A stretch of DNA of 64,000 nucleotides from Rhizobium sp. C1 (GTDB lineage Bacteria; Pseudomonadota; Alphaproteobacteria; Rhizobiales; Rhizobiaceae). A model generated the notes under the pieces. It ran no database searches, was not told where the DNA came from, and was given only the letters and a program-made list of their open reading frames with translations. Positions 41,238-49,693 of this stretch are shown here, piece by piece; position 1 is the stretch's first letter; each line of letters opens with the position of its first letter. The DNA is taken from NCBI RefSeq assembly GCF_021026335.1, contig NZ_JAJNCY010000001.1:372001-436000 (forward strand), given 5' to 3'. Position numbers and translations under genes: made by a program.

Positions 41238-42119
41238 GTGAGCGAATACGACGCGATCCTGATAACCGGCCCGACGGCCAGCGGCAAGTCTGCTCTGGCG
41301 CTCGACTTGGCGCGCCGGGTGGATGGTATCGTCGTCAATGCTGACAGCATGCAGGTTTATGACACGCTGCGCGTCGTCACCGCCCGGCCGTCCGAGGCCG
41401 ACATGGGCGGTGTGGAGCACCGGCTTTACGGGCATGTGCCGGCCAAGACGACCTATTCGACGGGCGCGTGGCTGCGCGCCGCTCAAGGCGAGATCGAGAC
41501 GATCCGTGCGGCGGGCAAGACGCCCGTTCTGGTTGGCGGAACCGGACTTTATTTCAAGGCGCTGACGGGCGGGCTCTCCGAGATGCCGGAGGTGTCCGAG
41601 GAGCTGCGGCTTTCATTGCGGGGACGGCTGGCAAAGGAGGGGCCGGAGGCGCTGCATGCGCTTCTGGCTGCGCGCGACCCGCAAGGTGCGGCCGTGCTTC
41701 AGCCCGGCGACGGACAGAGAATTCTCCGGGCGCTGGAAGTGCTGATGACGAGCGGCAAGCCGATCGCGTATTTCCAGTCCGCTGCGGGTCCCGCAATCAT
41801 CGATCCGGCAAAGGCGCGCAAGATCGTCGTGCTGCCGCAGAGGGAGGTCCTGCGCAGCCGCATCGACCGGCGCTTCGCGGCGATGATGGACGAGGGCGCG
41901 GTCGAGGAGGTCGAGGCGCTGCAGGCGCTGTCGCCGCCGTCGGATGTGCCGGCGATGAAGGCGATCGGGGTGCCTCAGATTGCCGCCATGTTGCGCGGCG
42001 AGATGAGCCGCGCCGAGGTCATCGAGCAGGCCGTTGCTGCCACGCGGCAATATGCCAAGCGGCAGATGACCTGGTTTCGCAATCAGATGGACGAGAGCTG
42101 GGAGCGGATTGCCACTTGA
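41238..42119 (+). CDS. miaA: tRNA dimethylallyltransferase MiaA
   Basis: Adds the dimethylallyl group to A37 of UNN-reading tRNAs; 293 residues. The P-loop is AILITGPTASGKSALALDLA; the substrate region is VVNADSMQVYDTLRVVTARP. PVLVGGTGLYFKALTGG and the C-terminal TRQYAKRQMTWFRNQ are typical. The start is GTG at 41238 with GGAGA about 8 nt upstream. It is divergent from serB, with a 12-bp gap. Confidence 0.95.
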   Translation: MSEYDAILITGPTASGKSALALDLARRVDGIVVNADSMQVYDTLRVVTARPSEADMGGVEHRLYGHVPAKTTYSTGAWLRAAQGEIETIRAAGKTPVLVGGTGLYFKALTGGLSEMPEVSEELRLSLRGRLAKEGPEALHALLAARDPQGAAVLQPGDGQRILRALEVLMTSGKPIAYFQSAAGPAIIDPAKARKIVVLPQREVLRSRIDRRFAAMMDEGAVEEVEALQALSPPSDVPAMKAIGVPQIAAMLRGEMSRAEVIEQAVAATRQYAKRQMTWFRNQMDESWERIAT

Positions 42120-42130
42120 GCCGCTCAGGC

Positions 42131-44101
42131 TCAGTCCTTGTAGAGACTTGAGAGGGGCTTTTTCAGCAGGCTGTCGCGCAGCGTGGTGGGCCGGTTGGGG
42201 TCACGGCGGAGCGATGTCGGACCGGTTGCCTCACCCGGTTGCCGGACAGGCGCATCGGCCTCGGTAAAGGAGCCGGGGCGTATGGGCTGCGGCGCAAGAC
42301 GCGTCGGGTCCAATGCCGTGAAGGGCGCTCTGCCGGGCAGCATGTCGGCGCTATAGGGCTCCAGAGGGCTTTCTTCCGCGATCGAGGGAAGCTGTTCGAC
42401 CTGACGGCGAGTGCTTTCCTCGAAACTTTCCTGAAAGGCGGAAATGTCGGGTTGGCCCGAAACCTGGCGCATCTGCGCGATGATGCTCCGCAGATTGATA
42501 TTGTCTCCCGCATCTTCGATCTCCGGCACGTCCGAAGAGGTCGTTTTCGGCACGTGCGGCGTCGGCAGGCGGTTGAATTTCATGCGCATGGGGACCGAAA
42601 CGGCTTCGCCGAAGGCAATCGCCTCGCCATTGCCGAGTGAGGAGATGAAGCTTGTCGCCGAGAGCGAGCTTTCGGGGATCGCCGAGCGAATGATGTCCTG
42701 ATCGTTCTCGTTGGTCAGGCGCATTGTGAAGACGGTGGAGCACTGCGAGAGGATCGTCTGGTCGAGATCGCCGGGGCGCTGCGTCACGATGCCGAGCGAA
42801 ACGCCGTATTTGCGACCTTCCTTGGCGATACGGGCAATCGACTGGCGTGTCGGGACGAAGCCGAGACTGGGATCGGAGGGGACATAACGATGCGCTTCCT
42901 CGCAGACGACGAGCATGTGGATCGCGCCATTCGACCACAGGCCGATTTCGAAGGCCATGCGGGTCAACACCGACGCGACGGAATTCACCACTTCCGAGGG
43001 GATGCCCGACAGCTGGAAGACCGTGATCGGTTTGCCGTGGCCCGGAATCCGGAAAATGGTCTGCACGGTCTCCAGGATCGTGTCGTTGATCGTGTTCGAA
43101 GAGAACATGAAGCGATAGCGCGGATCGTTCACGGCGGAGACGATCCTCAGCTTGAGCGAGCGCAGATAGGGCTTTTCGGAACGGCCTTCGAGCTTGCCGA
43201 TCCGTTCGTCGATCAGCGCCAGAAGATCGGAAATGCGATAGGGAACCGGCGTGTCGGCTGTGATCGACGAGCGATCGGACTGCCGGCGCATGAGGTTCGA
43301 TTCCCCACGAAACGACTTCTTCGCTTCCGGGATCAGATCGCGTAACGCGTCGATTTCCTCCGGGACGCCGATGCGTCCGCGGAACACCACTTCGGCGAAC
43401 TCCTCGAGCCGCATCAGCCAGAACGGCAGGTCGAGCCGTTCGGGATCGATGACGACAGACAGATCGTTGAAGGCGGCGGCGAATTCGTTATGCGGATCGA
43501 GGATGAGCACGCGCAGCTTCGGGTCTGCCTCGACCGCCGTGCGCAGGAGAAGCGACACCGCGGAGGATTTGCCGACGCCGGTCGAGCCGACAATGGCGAA
43601 GTGTTTCGACAGCATCGAGGGGATATGCACCTCTGCATCGATGCTCTGGTCCTGCGACAGCTTGCCGATGGGGCGGCTTTCCCCGTTCCGCGTTTTGTAG
43701 ATGCGCTTCAGGTCGTCCTTGCGGATGCGGTGGGCGATGGCGCCGAGATGTGGATAGGAGCTGATGCCGGTGGAGAAGGTTTCCGAGCCATCGTCGTCGA
43801 CGACCACTTCACCCATCAATTCCACTTCGACGCGGAAGACGTTGTTGGCACCCGGCATCCAGGCTTTGTTGTCAGTCTGCATGGAATCGACCAGCGCCAC
43901 GACGCGGTTCCGGCCAACGCTGATGGAAATCAGACGTCCGACGGACCAGCGCTCCGTGAGATCTGTCGCGCCGTTTTCGATGATGGCGGCCACGGTCGCG
44001 CGTGCGCCGCTGCAGGCCACCACATGGCCGAGCAGGCGGTCTCCGGGAGCGTCCACGTCTCTGCGTTCTGCGGTTTTATCCGCGGGCCCTTGGTCCGTCA
44101 T
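42131..44101 (-). CDS. HerA-type helicase/ATPase (DUF87)
   Basis: Hexameric ATPase-like protein of about 656 residues. An N-terminal HAS-type barrel (residues 25-120) precedes the P-loop domain: Walker A is VGSTGVGKSSAVSLLLR; Walker B is MLVVCEEAHRYVP. The later GIVTQRPGDLDQTILSQC and TFISSLGNGEAIAFGEA fit HerA. HerA normally works with the nuclease NurA in DNA-end processing or phage defence, but no NurA or other nuclease gene is next to it. It is convergent with miaA. The C-terminal 140 residues are a disordered tail. A GTG two codons upstream is an alternative start. Confidence 0.88.
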   Translation of the reverse strand: MTDQGPADKTAERRDVDAPGDRLLGHVVACSGARATVAAIIENGATDLTERWSVGRLISISVGRNRVVALVDSMQTDNKAWMPGANNVFRVEVELMGEVVVDDDGSETFSTGISSYPHLGAIAHRIRKDDLKRIYKTRNGESRPIGKLSQDQSIDAEVHIPSMLSKHFAIVGSTGVGKSSAVSLLLRTAVEADPKLRVLILDPHNEFAAAFNDLSVVIDPERLDLPFWLMRLEEFAEVVFRGRIGVPEEIDALRDLIPEAKKSFRGESNLMRRQSDRSSITADTPVPYRISDLLALIDERIGKLEGRSEKPYLRSLKLRIVSAVNDPRYRFMFSSNTINDTILETVQTIFRIPGHGKPITVFQLSGIPSEVVNSVASVLTRMAFEIGLWSNGAIHMLVVCEEAHRYVPSDPSLGFVPTRQSIARIAKEGRKYGVSLGIVTQRPGDLDQTILSQCSTVFTMRLTNENDQDIIRSAIPESSLSATSFISSLGNGEAIAFGEAVSVPMRMKFNRLPTPHVPKTTSSDVPEIEDAGDNINLRSIIAQMRQVSGQPDISAFQESFEESTRRQVEQLPSIAEESPLEPYSADMLPGRAPFTALDPTRLAPQPIRPGSFTEADAPVRQPGEATGPTSLRRDPNRPTTLRDSLLKKPLSSLYKD

Positions 44102-44198
44102 ATTCACTTTCGCTTTCGAAAGCAGACTATGGGATCAGTCTTAATGGGAGGTTTCCGCCGCAGGCCGAGATCACGCCAAGATTTTTCCGCTTGCGGCG

Positions 44199-44227
44199 TT
44201 GACGGCTTCCACCTTTGCCGTTAACAC
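44199..44227 (+). promoter_or_regulatory. Candidate promoter of the ilvB leader
   Basis: TTGACG (44199-44204), 17-bp spacer, TAACAC (44222-44227). Initiation would fall close to the leader peptide ATG at 44236, so the message may be leaderless or nearly so. The -10 is weak. Confidence 0.4.
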
Positions 44228-44235
44228 TTCGCGCC

Positions 44236-44292
44236 ATGAACAAGATGATTTCGCTTATCGTGGTGGGACGGCGCATGGGCAGGATGGTGTAA
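44236..44292 (+). CDS. ilvB leader peptide MNKMISLIVVGRRMGRMV
   Basis: Reading frame of 18 codons with Ile-Ser-Leu-Ile-Val-Val in a row, then TAA. It lies 114 bp before ilvB and 33 bp before a terminator. The clustering of Ile, Leu and Val codons is what attenuation by branched-chain amino acid supply requires. Confidence 0.75.
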   Translation: MNKMISLIVVGRRMGRMV

Positions 44293-44325
44293 CCATCCGG
44301 CGATAGCCACCCATGCGCTGCACAC

Positions 44326-44350
44326 AGGCTCCTCCAAGGGGCCTTTTTTT
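44326..44350 (+). terminator. ilvB attenuator terminator
   Basis: Stem AGGCTCC (44326-44332) with GGGGCCT (44338-44344), one G.U pair, loop TCCAA, then T7. It lies between the leader peptide and ilvB, the position expected of an attenuator. Confidence 0.85.
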
Positions 44351-44405
44351 ATGCCCTAAAACAAGCTAGACACCCCGCAAAACCAAGCAAAACGGAACAA
44401 GGACG

Positions 44406-46196
44406 ATGACGGGTAAGGACACTCAGAACGACGGGAAGATGACTGGGGCGGAGATCGTTCTCCGTGCGCTGAAGGACAATGGCGTCGAGCATATCTTCGG
44501 CTATCCCGGCGGCGCCGTGCTGCCGATCTATGACGAGATCTTCCAGCAGGACGATATCCAGCACATTCTCGTTCGCCACGAGCAGGGCGCCGGCCATGCC
44601 GCCGAAGGCTATGCCCGCTCGACCGGCAAGCCGGGCGTCATGCTCGTCACCTCCGGCCCCGGCGCGACGAACGCCGTCACGCCGCTGCAGGACGCGCTGA
44701 TGGACAGCATTCCGCTTGTCTGCCTGTCCGGCCAGGTTTCGACCACGCTCATCGGCTCCGACGCGTTCCAGGAATGCGACACGGTCGGCATCACGCGGCC
44801 CTGCACCAAGCACAACTGGCTGGTCAAGGACGTCAACGATCTGGCCGCAACGATCCATGAAGCCTTCCGTATCGCCACGACCGGCCGTCCGGGTCCGGTT
44901 GTCGTCGATATCCCGAAGGACGTCCAGTTTGCCACCGGCACCTATACGCCCCCGGCCGCCACGCAGCCGAAGGGCAATTACAAGCCGAAGATGCAGGGCG
45001 ATCTGGACCGTATCCGCGCCGCCGTCGAGCTGATGGCCTCCGCGCGTCGTCCGATCATCTATTCCGGCGGCGGTGTCGTGAACTCGGGTCCGGAAGCATC
45101 GCAGCTGCTGCGAGAACTGGTCGAGCTCACCGGCTTCCCGATCACCTCGACGCTGATGGGCCTCGGTTCCTATCCGGCCTCGGGCAAGAACTGGCTTGGC
45201 ATGCTGGGCATGCACGGCACCTACGAAGCGAACATGGCGATGCATGATTGCGACGTCATGGTCTGCATCGGCGCGCGTTTCGACGACCGCATCACCGGCC
45301 GCCTCAACGCCTTCTCGCCGAATTCGAAGAAGATCCATATCGACATCGATCCGTCCTCGATCAACAAGACGGTTCGCGTCGATGTTCCGATCCTCGGCGA
45401 TGTCGGTCGGGTTCTGGAAGATATGGTTCGCCTGTGGCGCGCAACCGCCAACAAGGCCGACAAATCGCATCTGAAGGACTGGTGGGAAAACATCGCCCGC
45501 TGGCGCGCGCGCAATTCGCTCGCCTACCGGCCGAATGACGATGTCATCATGCCGCAATATGCGATCCAGCGCCTCTATGAGAAGACCAAGCATCTCGACA
45601 CCTACATCACGACCGAAGTCGGTCAGCACCAGATGTGGGCGGCGCAGTTCTACGGTTTCGAGAAGCCGAACCGCTGGATGACCTCGGGTGGTCTCGGCAC
45701 GATGGGCTATGGCCTGCCGGCAGCACTCGGCGCACAGATCGCGCATCCGGAAAGCCTCGTCATCGACATCGCGGGCGACGCCTCCGTCCAGATGACCATG
45801 CAGGAAATGTCTGCGGCCGTTCAGTACAACGCGCCAATCAAGATCTTCATCCTGAACAACCAGTATATGGGCATGGTGCGCCAGTGGCAGCAGCTGCTGC
45901 ACGGCAACCGCCTGTCGAACTCCTATACGGAAGCGATGCCCGATTTCGTGCTGATGGCGCAGGCCTTCGGCGCGCATGGCATCCGCTGCGAGAAGCCGGG
46001 CGATCTCGACGATGCGATCCAGGAAATGATCGATGTCAAGAAGCCGGTGCTGTTCGATTGCCGCGTGGCGAACCTCGCCAACTGCTTCCCGATGATCCCC
46101 TCCGGCAAGGCGCATAATGAAATGCTGCTGCCCGACGAGGCCACCGACGAGGCCGTTGCCAATGCCATCGACGCCAAGGGCCGTCAGCTGGTCTAA
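44406..46196 (+). CDS. ilvB: Acetolactate synthase large subunit
   Basis: Thiamine-diphosphate enzyme of 596 residues, first common step of Val/Leu/Ile biosynthesis. The ThDP-activating Glu is in HEQGAGHAAEGYARS. The ThDP/Mg motif is IAGDASVQMTMQEMSAAV, ending with ILNNQYMGMVRQWQ. FAD-binding middle domain motifs include RFDDRITGRLNAFS. It is transcribed with ilvH 22 bp downstream and controlled by the leader attenuator. Confidence 0.96.
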   Translation: MTGKDTQNDGKMTGAEIVLRALKDNGVEHIFGYPGGAVLPIYDEIFQQDDIQHILVRHEQGAGHAAEGYARSTGKPGVMLVTSGPGATNAVTPLQDALMDSIPLVCLSGQVSTTLIGSDAFQECDTVGITRPCTKHNWLVKDVNDLAATIHEAFRIATTGRPGPVVVDIPKDVQFATGTYTPPAATQPKGNYKPKMQGDLDRIRAAVELMASARRPIIYSGGGVVNSGPEASQLLRELVELTGFPITSTLMGLGSYPASGKNWLGMLGMHGTYEANMAMHDCDVMVCIGARFDDRITGRLNAFSPNSKKIHIDIDPSSINKTVRVDVPILGDVGRVLEDMVRLWRATANKADKSHLKDWWENIARWRARNSLAYRPNDDVIMPQYAIQRLYEKTKHLDTYITTEVGQHQMWAAQFYGFEKPNRWMTSGGLGTMGYGLPAALGAQIAHPESLVIDIAGDASVQMTMQEMSAAVQYNAPIKIFILNNQYMGMVRQWQQLLHGNRLSNSYTEAMPDFVLMAQAFGAHGIRCEKPGDLDDAIQEMIDVKKPVLFDCRVANLANCFPMIPSGKAHNEMLLPDEATDEAVANAIDAKGRQLV

Positions 46197-46218
46197 GAGA
46201 TAGGTAGGAAGAACGATC

Positions 46219-46791
46219 ATGAACGCACAGCACCAACCGACCGGCTCCGCCTATTTCATCGACAAGGAAACGCAGGCCGTCGAAAACCACACGCTTTCGG
46301 TTCTCGTTTCCAACGAACCGGGCGTTCTCGCCCGCGTCATCGGCCTCTTCTCCGGCCGTGGCTACAACATCGAAAGCCTCACGGTTTCGGAAACGGAACA
46401 CGAGGCACATCTGTCGCGCATCACCATCGTGACGCGCGGCACCCCGCATGTTCTCGAACAGATCAAGGCGCAGCTGGAGCGCATCGTGCCGGTTCACCGC
46501 GTCGTGGATCTCACGGTTCGCGCCGTCGAACTCGGTGCGGACCGTCCCGTCGAGCGCGAACTGGCGCTGATCAAGGTCGCCGGCTCCGGGGACGCCCGCG
46601 TCGAGTCCCTGCGTCTTGCTGAAGCCTTCCGCGCCAAGGTGATCGACGCGACCGTCGGCCATTTCATCTTCGAAATCACCGGCAAGCCGTCCAAGATCGA
46701 CCAGTTCATCGCCATCATGAAGCCGATGGGCCTGATCGAGGTCTGCCGGACGGGGATCGCGGCGTTGAACCGCGGCCCGCAGGGTATGTAA
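46219..46791 (+). CDS. ilvH: Acetolactate synthase small subunit
   Basis: Regulatory subunit of 190 residues. The ACT domain begins HTLSVLVSNEPGVLARVIGL and binds valine for feedback inhibition; GYNIESLTVSETEHEAHLSR follows. The C-terminal domain (ELALIKVAGSGDARVESLRL) activates IlvB. It directly follows ilvB. Confidence 0.96.
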   Translation: MNAQHQPTGSAYFIDKETQAVENHTLSVLVSNEPGVLARVIGLFSGRGYNIESLTVSETEHEAHLSRITIVTRGTPHVLEQIKAQLERIVPVHRVVDLTVRAVELGADRPVERELALIKVAGSGDARVESLRLAEAFRAKVIDATVGHFIFEITGKPSKIDQFIAIMKPMGLIEVCRTGIAALNRGPQGM

Positions 46792-46986
46792 TCGAGGGCA
46801 GGGCGGTGGAGTAGGGTGGCTGGTGCTGTCTACTCCACGTTCGATGTAACCCATGCGCGGGTCCGCCCGATACTCTCTCAATCGCAGTTGCGGCAGACAT
46901 GCTGCCGTAACAATCGGGCGCTAAAGGCTCGGCTTTAGTCCGTAAGGGGACGAGGCAGAATAGCCGGAGGAGCGGACTTCTCGTTC

Positions 46987-47117
46987 CTCCGTCATGCCGG
47001 ACTTGATCCGGCATCCAGCCAGCCCGCGTCCGCGGGCTGAAAGGACTCTTATGAAGAGAGTCTTCTACGCGATGGACATCGCGCGCTGGATCCCGGATCA
47101 AGTCCGGGATGACGGAG
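46987..47117. repeat. Dispersed inverted repeat element B
   Basis: 131-bp element bounded by 33-bp inverted arms (46987-47019 and 47085-47117), which differ at two positions. Each arm is itself a hairpin (CCGGACTTGATCCGG; CCGGATCAAGTCCGG). Internal hairpins AGCCCGCG/CGCGGGCT and GACTCTT/AAGAGTC lie between. The differences keep each arm self-complementary. It is related in design to 17756-17859. It occupies the 420-bp gap between ilvH and the chromate transporter; otherwise that gap holds no gene. Confidence 0.75.
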
Positions 47118-47212
47118 AGGATGGGTGGCGTCTGCGAAATCCTAAGACGTTGCAAATGCGCATGGAGCGGGTCTTCTGTCTCGGCAAAGCGAACATCCAC
47201 AGGGGACAATAA

Positions 47213-48433
47213 ATGACGAACAACCGTCCCAATTTCCCCGACCGCTCCAACCCATCCCGCGCCCTCGAAGTCTTCACCACCTTCCTGAAACTCGGCCTGA
47301 CCTCCTTCGGCGGTCCCATTGCCCATTTCGGCTATTTCCGCGACGAACTGGTTCTGCGCCGCAAGTGGATCGATGAGGCGCGGTATGGGGAGATCGTGGC
47401 GCTTTGCCAGTTTCTGCCCGGACCGGCGTCGAGCCAGGTCGGCTTCTGCATGGGGCTGTTGCGCGGCGGGCCGCTGGGGGCGCTCGCCGCCTGGACGGCT
47501 TTCACGCTGCCTTCGGCCATCCTGCTCGTGCTCTTCGCCTATGGGGCAGCGTCTGCCGGTGGGCCGGTGGAGGCGGCGATCCTTCATGGGCTGAAGCTTG
47601 TCGCGGTCGCTGTTGTTGCGCAGGCCGTTTACGGCATGGCGAAGAGCCTGACGCCGGACAGGACGCGGGCAGGGATTGCGCTGGCCGCCGTGCTCATCGT
47701 CACCTTCGTGACCAGCGCCGTGGGGCAGGTCGCTGCTATTGCCGTGGGGGCGGTGGCGGGGCTGATCGTCTGCCGTCAGGCGGGGGCAGCGCAGATCGGG
47801 CATCTTTCGGTGCCGATTTCGCGGCGCTTCGGGGCGGGCTGTCTTGTGTTGTTTTTCGCGCTGCTGGTCGTCATGCCGCTCTGGGCTGCGGCGACCGGCT
47901 CGGCGGACGTCATTCTCTTCGACGCCTTCTATCGCTCCGGCGCGCTGGTCTTTGGCGGCGGGCATGTGGTGCTGCCGCTTCTGAAGGCCGAGATTGTCGA
48001 TAAGGGCTGGCTGTCTAACGATGTGTTTCTGGCCGGCTATGGTGCGGCGCAGGCCGTTCCCGGTCCGCTCTTCACCTTCGCCGCCTATCTGGGTGCCGCC
48101 ATCGGGCAGGCGACGGGCGATCTGGCGAGTGCAGCCGTTGCGCTCATAGCGATCTTCCTGCCGGGTCTCCTGCTGGTGACCGGCATTCTGCCCTTCTGGG
48201 AAGGGGTGCGCCGACGCGCGTATGCACAAGCCGCCATGCGCGGTGCGAATGCGGCAGTCGTCGGCATTCTGGGCGCTGCACTTTACAATCCGGTCTGGAC
48301 GAGCGCGGTGCTGTCGCCCGCTGATTTTTTCCTTGCGCTCGCCGGCTTCCTCGGGCTGACCATTTGGAAACTGCCGCCCTGGGTGGTGGTGATCGCCTTG
48401 CCTCTTGCCGTGCTGGGGATGGGTTTTCTCTGA
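47213..48433 (+). CDS. chrA: Chromate efflux transporter ChrA
   Basis: Membrane exporter of 406 residues with two homologous halves of the CHR family, about 10-12 predicted spans. The signature of the first half is FLKLGLTSFGGPIAHFGYFRD and CQFLPGPASSQVGFCMGLLR. The second half begins after residue 200, with FYRSGALVFGGGHVVLPLL and GAAQAVPGPLFTFAAYLGAA. It exports chromate using the proton gradient. A MarR gene with a large palindrome follows and may control it. Confidence 0.92.
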   Translation: MTNNRPNFPDRSNPSRALEVFTTFLKLGLTSFGGPIAHFGYFRDELVLRRKWIDEARYGEIVALCQFLPGPASSQVGFCMGLLRGGPLGALAAWTAFTLPSAILLVLFAYGAASAGGPVEAAILHGLKLVAVAVVAQAVYGMAKSLTPDRTRAGIALAAVLIVTFVTSAVGQVAAIAVGAVAGLIVCRQAGAAQIGHLSVPISRRFGAGCLVLFFALLVVMPLWAAATGSADVILFDAFYRSGALVFGGGHVVLPLLKAEIVDKGWLSNDVFLAGYGAAQAVPGPLFTFAAYLGAAIGQATGDLASAAVALIAIFLPGLLLVTGILPFWEGVRRRAYAQAAMRGANAAVVGILGAALYNPVWTSAVLSPADFFLALAGFLGLTIWKLPPWVVVIALPLAVLGMGFL

Positions 48434-48442
48434 GATCGAAAA

Positions 48443-48488
48443 TTCATTGACTAGGAAACTAAATTCGGCTAGTTTCCTAGTCAATGAA
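48443..48488. promoter_or_regulatory. 19-bp perfect palindrome at the marR start
   Basis: Arms TTCATTGACTAGGAAACTA (48443-48461) and its exact complement (48470-48488), loop of 8. It contains the ATG at 48484, so translation more likely starts at 48499, which has GAGG at 48490-48493. There is no T-run, so it is more probably an operator than a terminator of chrA. Confidence 0.65.
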
Positions 48489-48498
48489 TGAGGTTGAC

Positions 48499-48954
48499 AT
48501 GTCTTCCGCCATTTCCGATCTGACGTCTCATACCGGCTACTGGATGCGGATGATTTCCAATGCCGTGTCGCAGGATTTCGCCCGCCGACTGGCGAGCGAG
48601 GGGGTGACGGTGGCGGAATGGGTGTTCCTGCGGGCGCTTTATGATGAGCGGTCGCTTTCGCCTTCGCTGCTTGCGACCAAGATGGGCATGACCAAGGGCG
48701 CGATCAGCAAACTGGCCGACCGGCTTCTGGAAAAAGGCCTGGTCAGCCGCACCGAGGACGAGACGGATCGCCGCGCGCATCATCTTGCGCTTTCAGTGGA
48801 GGGCAGGGCGAAGGTGCCGCAGCTGGCGGCACTCGCCGATGCCAATGATGCCGAGGCTTTCGGGGTTCTCTCGGCGGAAGACCATGCGGAACTTGACCGG
48901 CTGCTGAAACTGCTGGTCGAGCGGCGCGGGCTTTCATCCGCCCCCGTGGACTGA
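48499..48954 (+). CDS. MarR family transcriptional regulator
   Basis: Winged-helix regulator of 151 residues. The HTH region is LATKMGMTKGAISKLADRLLEKGLVSRT, with the wing EDETDRRAHHLALS. It begins SSAISDLTSHTGYWMRMISN, typical of MarR. The start at 48499 is preferred to the ATG within the palindrome. It is downstream of chrA, on the same strand, with the operator between them; autoregulation is expected. Confidence 0.85.
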   Translation: MSSAISDLTSHTGYWMRMISNAVSQDFARRLASEGVTVAEWVFLRALYDERSLSPSLLATKMGMTKGAISKLADRLLEKGLVSRTEDETDRRAHHLALSVEGRAKVPQLAALADANDAEAFGVLSAEDHAELDRLLKLLVERRGLSSAPVD

Positions 48955-48996
48955 GCCTGTTCAAATTCCATATAAACCGAGAAAAGGAGAGCCGCG

Positions 48997-49398
48997 ATGG
49001 ATGCGGAACGCATAGCTATTGCCGAAACCTGCCTGCACGCCGCCCATGACGGAACCTTAAGCTTTCCCGAAATCGTCGGCCGCCTGATCGGTGCGGGCTT
49101 CGAGGGGTATACGGTCGATTATCGCGCCAACAGCCAGACCTATTATCTGCCGGATGGCGATCACGTGACGCTGGCCATGCCCGCGTCATCGGGCAAGGTG
49201 GAGGCGGCCTTCGATCCGCAAGGCGTTGAGCGCATGGTGCGCTGGGCGCAATCCGGTGCGGCCGATTACACTTATGAAGGCTTCTCGGAGGGCGTGAAGA
49301 AGAGCGGTTGCGCCGGCTATCTCGTCTCGTTTCTCGGCCGCCGCGTCGTCTATTTCGGGCGGACGGCGGAGACTCATGTGGAGCATTTTCCGCGCTGA
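48997..49398 (+). CDS. DUF1398 family protein
   Basis: Protein of 133 residues of the DUF1398 (YbcV-like) family. AAHDGTLSFPEIVGRLIGAG, then EGYTVDYRANSQTYYLPDG and YEGFSEGVKKSGCAGYLVSF are its conserved segments. AAGGAGAG supports the start. Function is unknown. It follows marR by 42 bp on the same strand, so it may belong to the same transcript. Confidence 0.82.
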   Translation: MDAERIAIAETCLHAAHDGTLSFPEIVGRLIGAGFEGYTVDYRANSQTYYLPDGDHVTLAMPASSGKVEAAFDPQGVERMVRWAQSGAADYTYEGFSEGVKKSGCAGYLVSFLGRRVVYFGRTAETHVEHFPR

Positions 49399-49402
49399 GC
49401 GC

Positions 49403-49571
49403 TTACCCGACCAGCCCCGCCACCCAGTAGCTCGCCGCCGCGATCACGCAGGCGGGGGGGCATGGTGACGAACCAGGCGATGAGGATGTTGCCGGCGAGG
49501 CCCCAGCGGACGGCGGATACGAACTGCAGGAAGCGGAAGCTGCGGATGAGCTTGCGGAACCAACCCATCAT
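49403..49571 (-). pseudogene. C-terminal remnant of a PiT phosphate transporter
   Basis: Only the tail of an inorganic phosphate transporter of the PiT family remains: SAVRWGLAGNILIAWFVTMP is the final transmembrane segment. A run of seven G on the plus strand (49454-49460) shifts the frame, and the other frame continues PACVIAAASYWVAGLVG and stops. The rest of the gene is absent upstream. It is a decayed fragment rather than a functional gene. Confidence 0.6.
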
Positions 49572-49693
49572 GACCGCGACACTTCCGCTGAATTTCTTGA
49601 TATCAACGTGCCTTTGTGATCATTGTCACAAAACTGTCATATATTCTCGCTGGCAATTGCTCCAAAATCCAAATTTTGACAATCTCGGTTCTA

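Noticed and set aside
41226-41486. Longer SerB start upstream of 41225
   Set aside because: The extension is antisense to miaA; the family N-terminus MALVATLIANP is at 41225.
44349-46220. Long open frame opposite ilvB
   Set aside because: Shadow of the high-GC coding strand; no family resemblance, and ilvB is certain.
46994-47212. Plus-strand frame between ilvH and chrA
   Set aside because: It is the translation of the inverted repeat element at 46987-47117.
48484-48498. MarR start at 48484
   Set aside because: The codon is part of the palindrome; the ATG at 48499 has GAGG at correct spacing.
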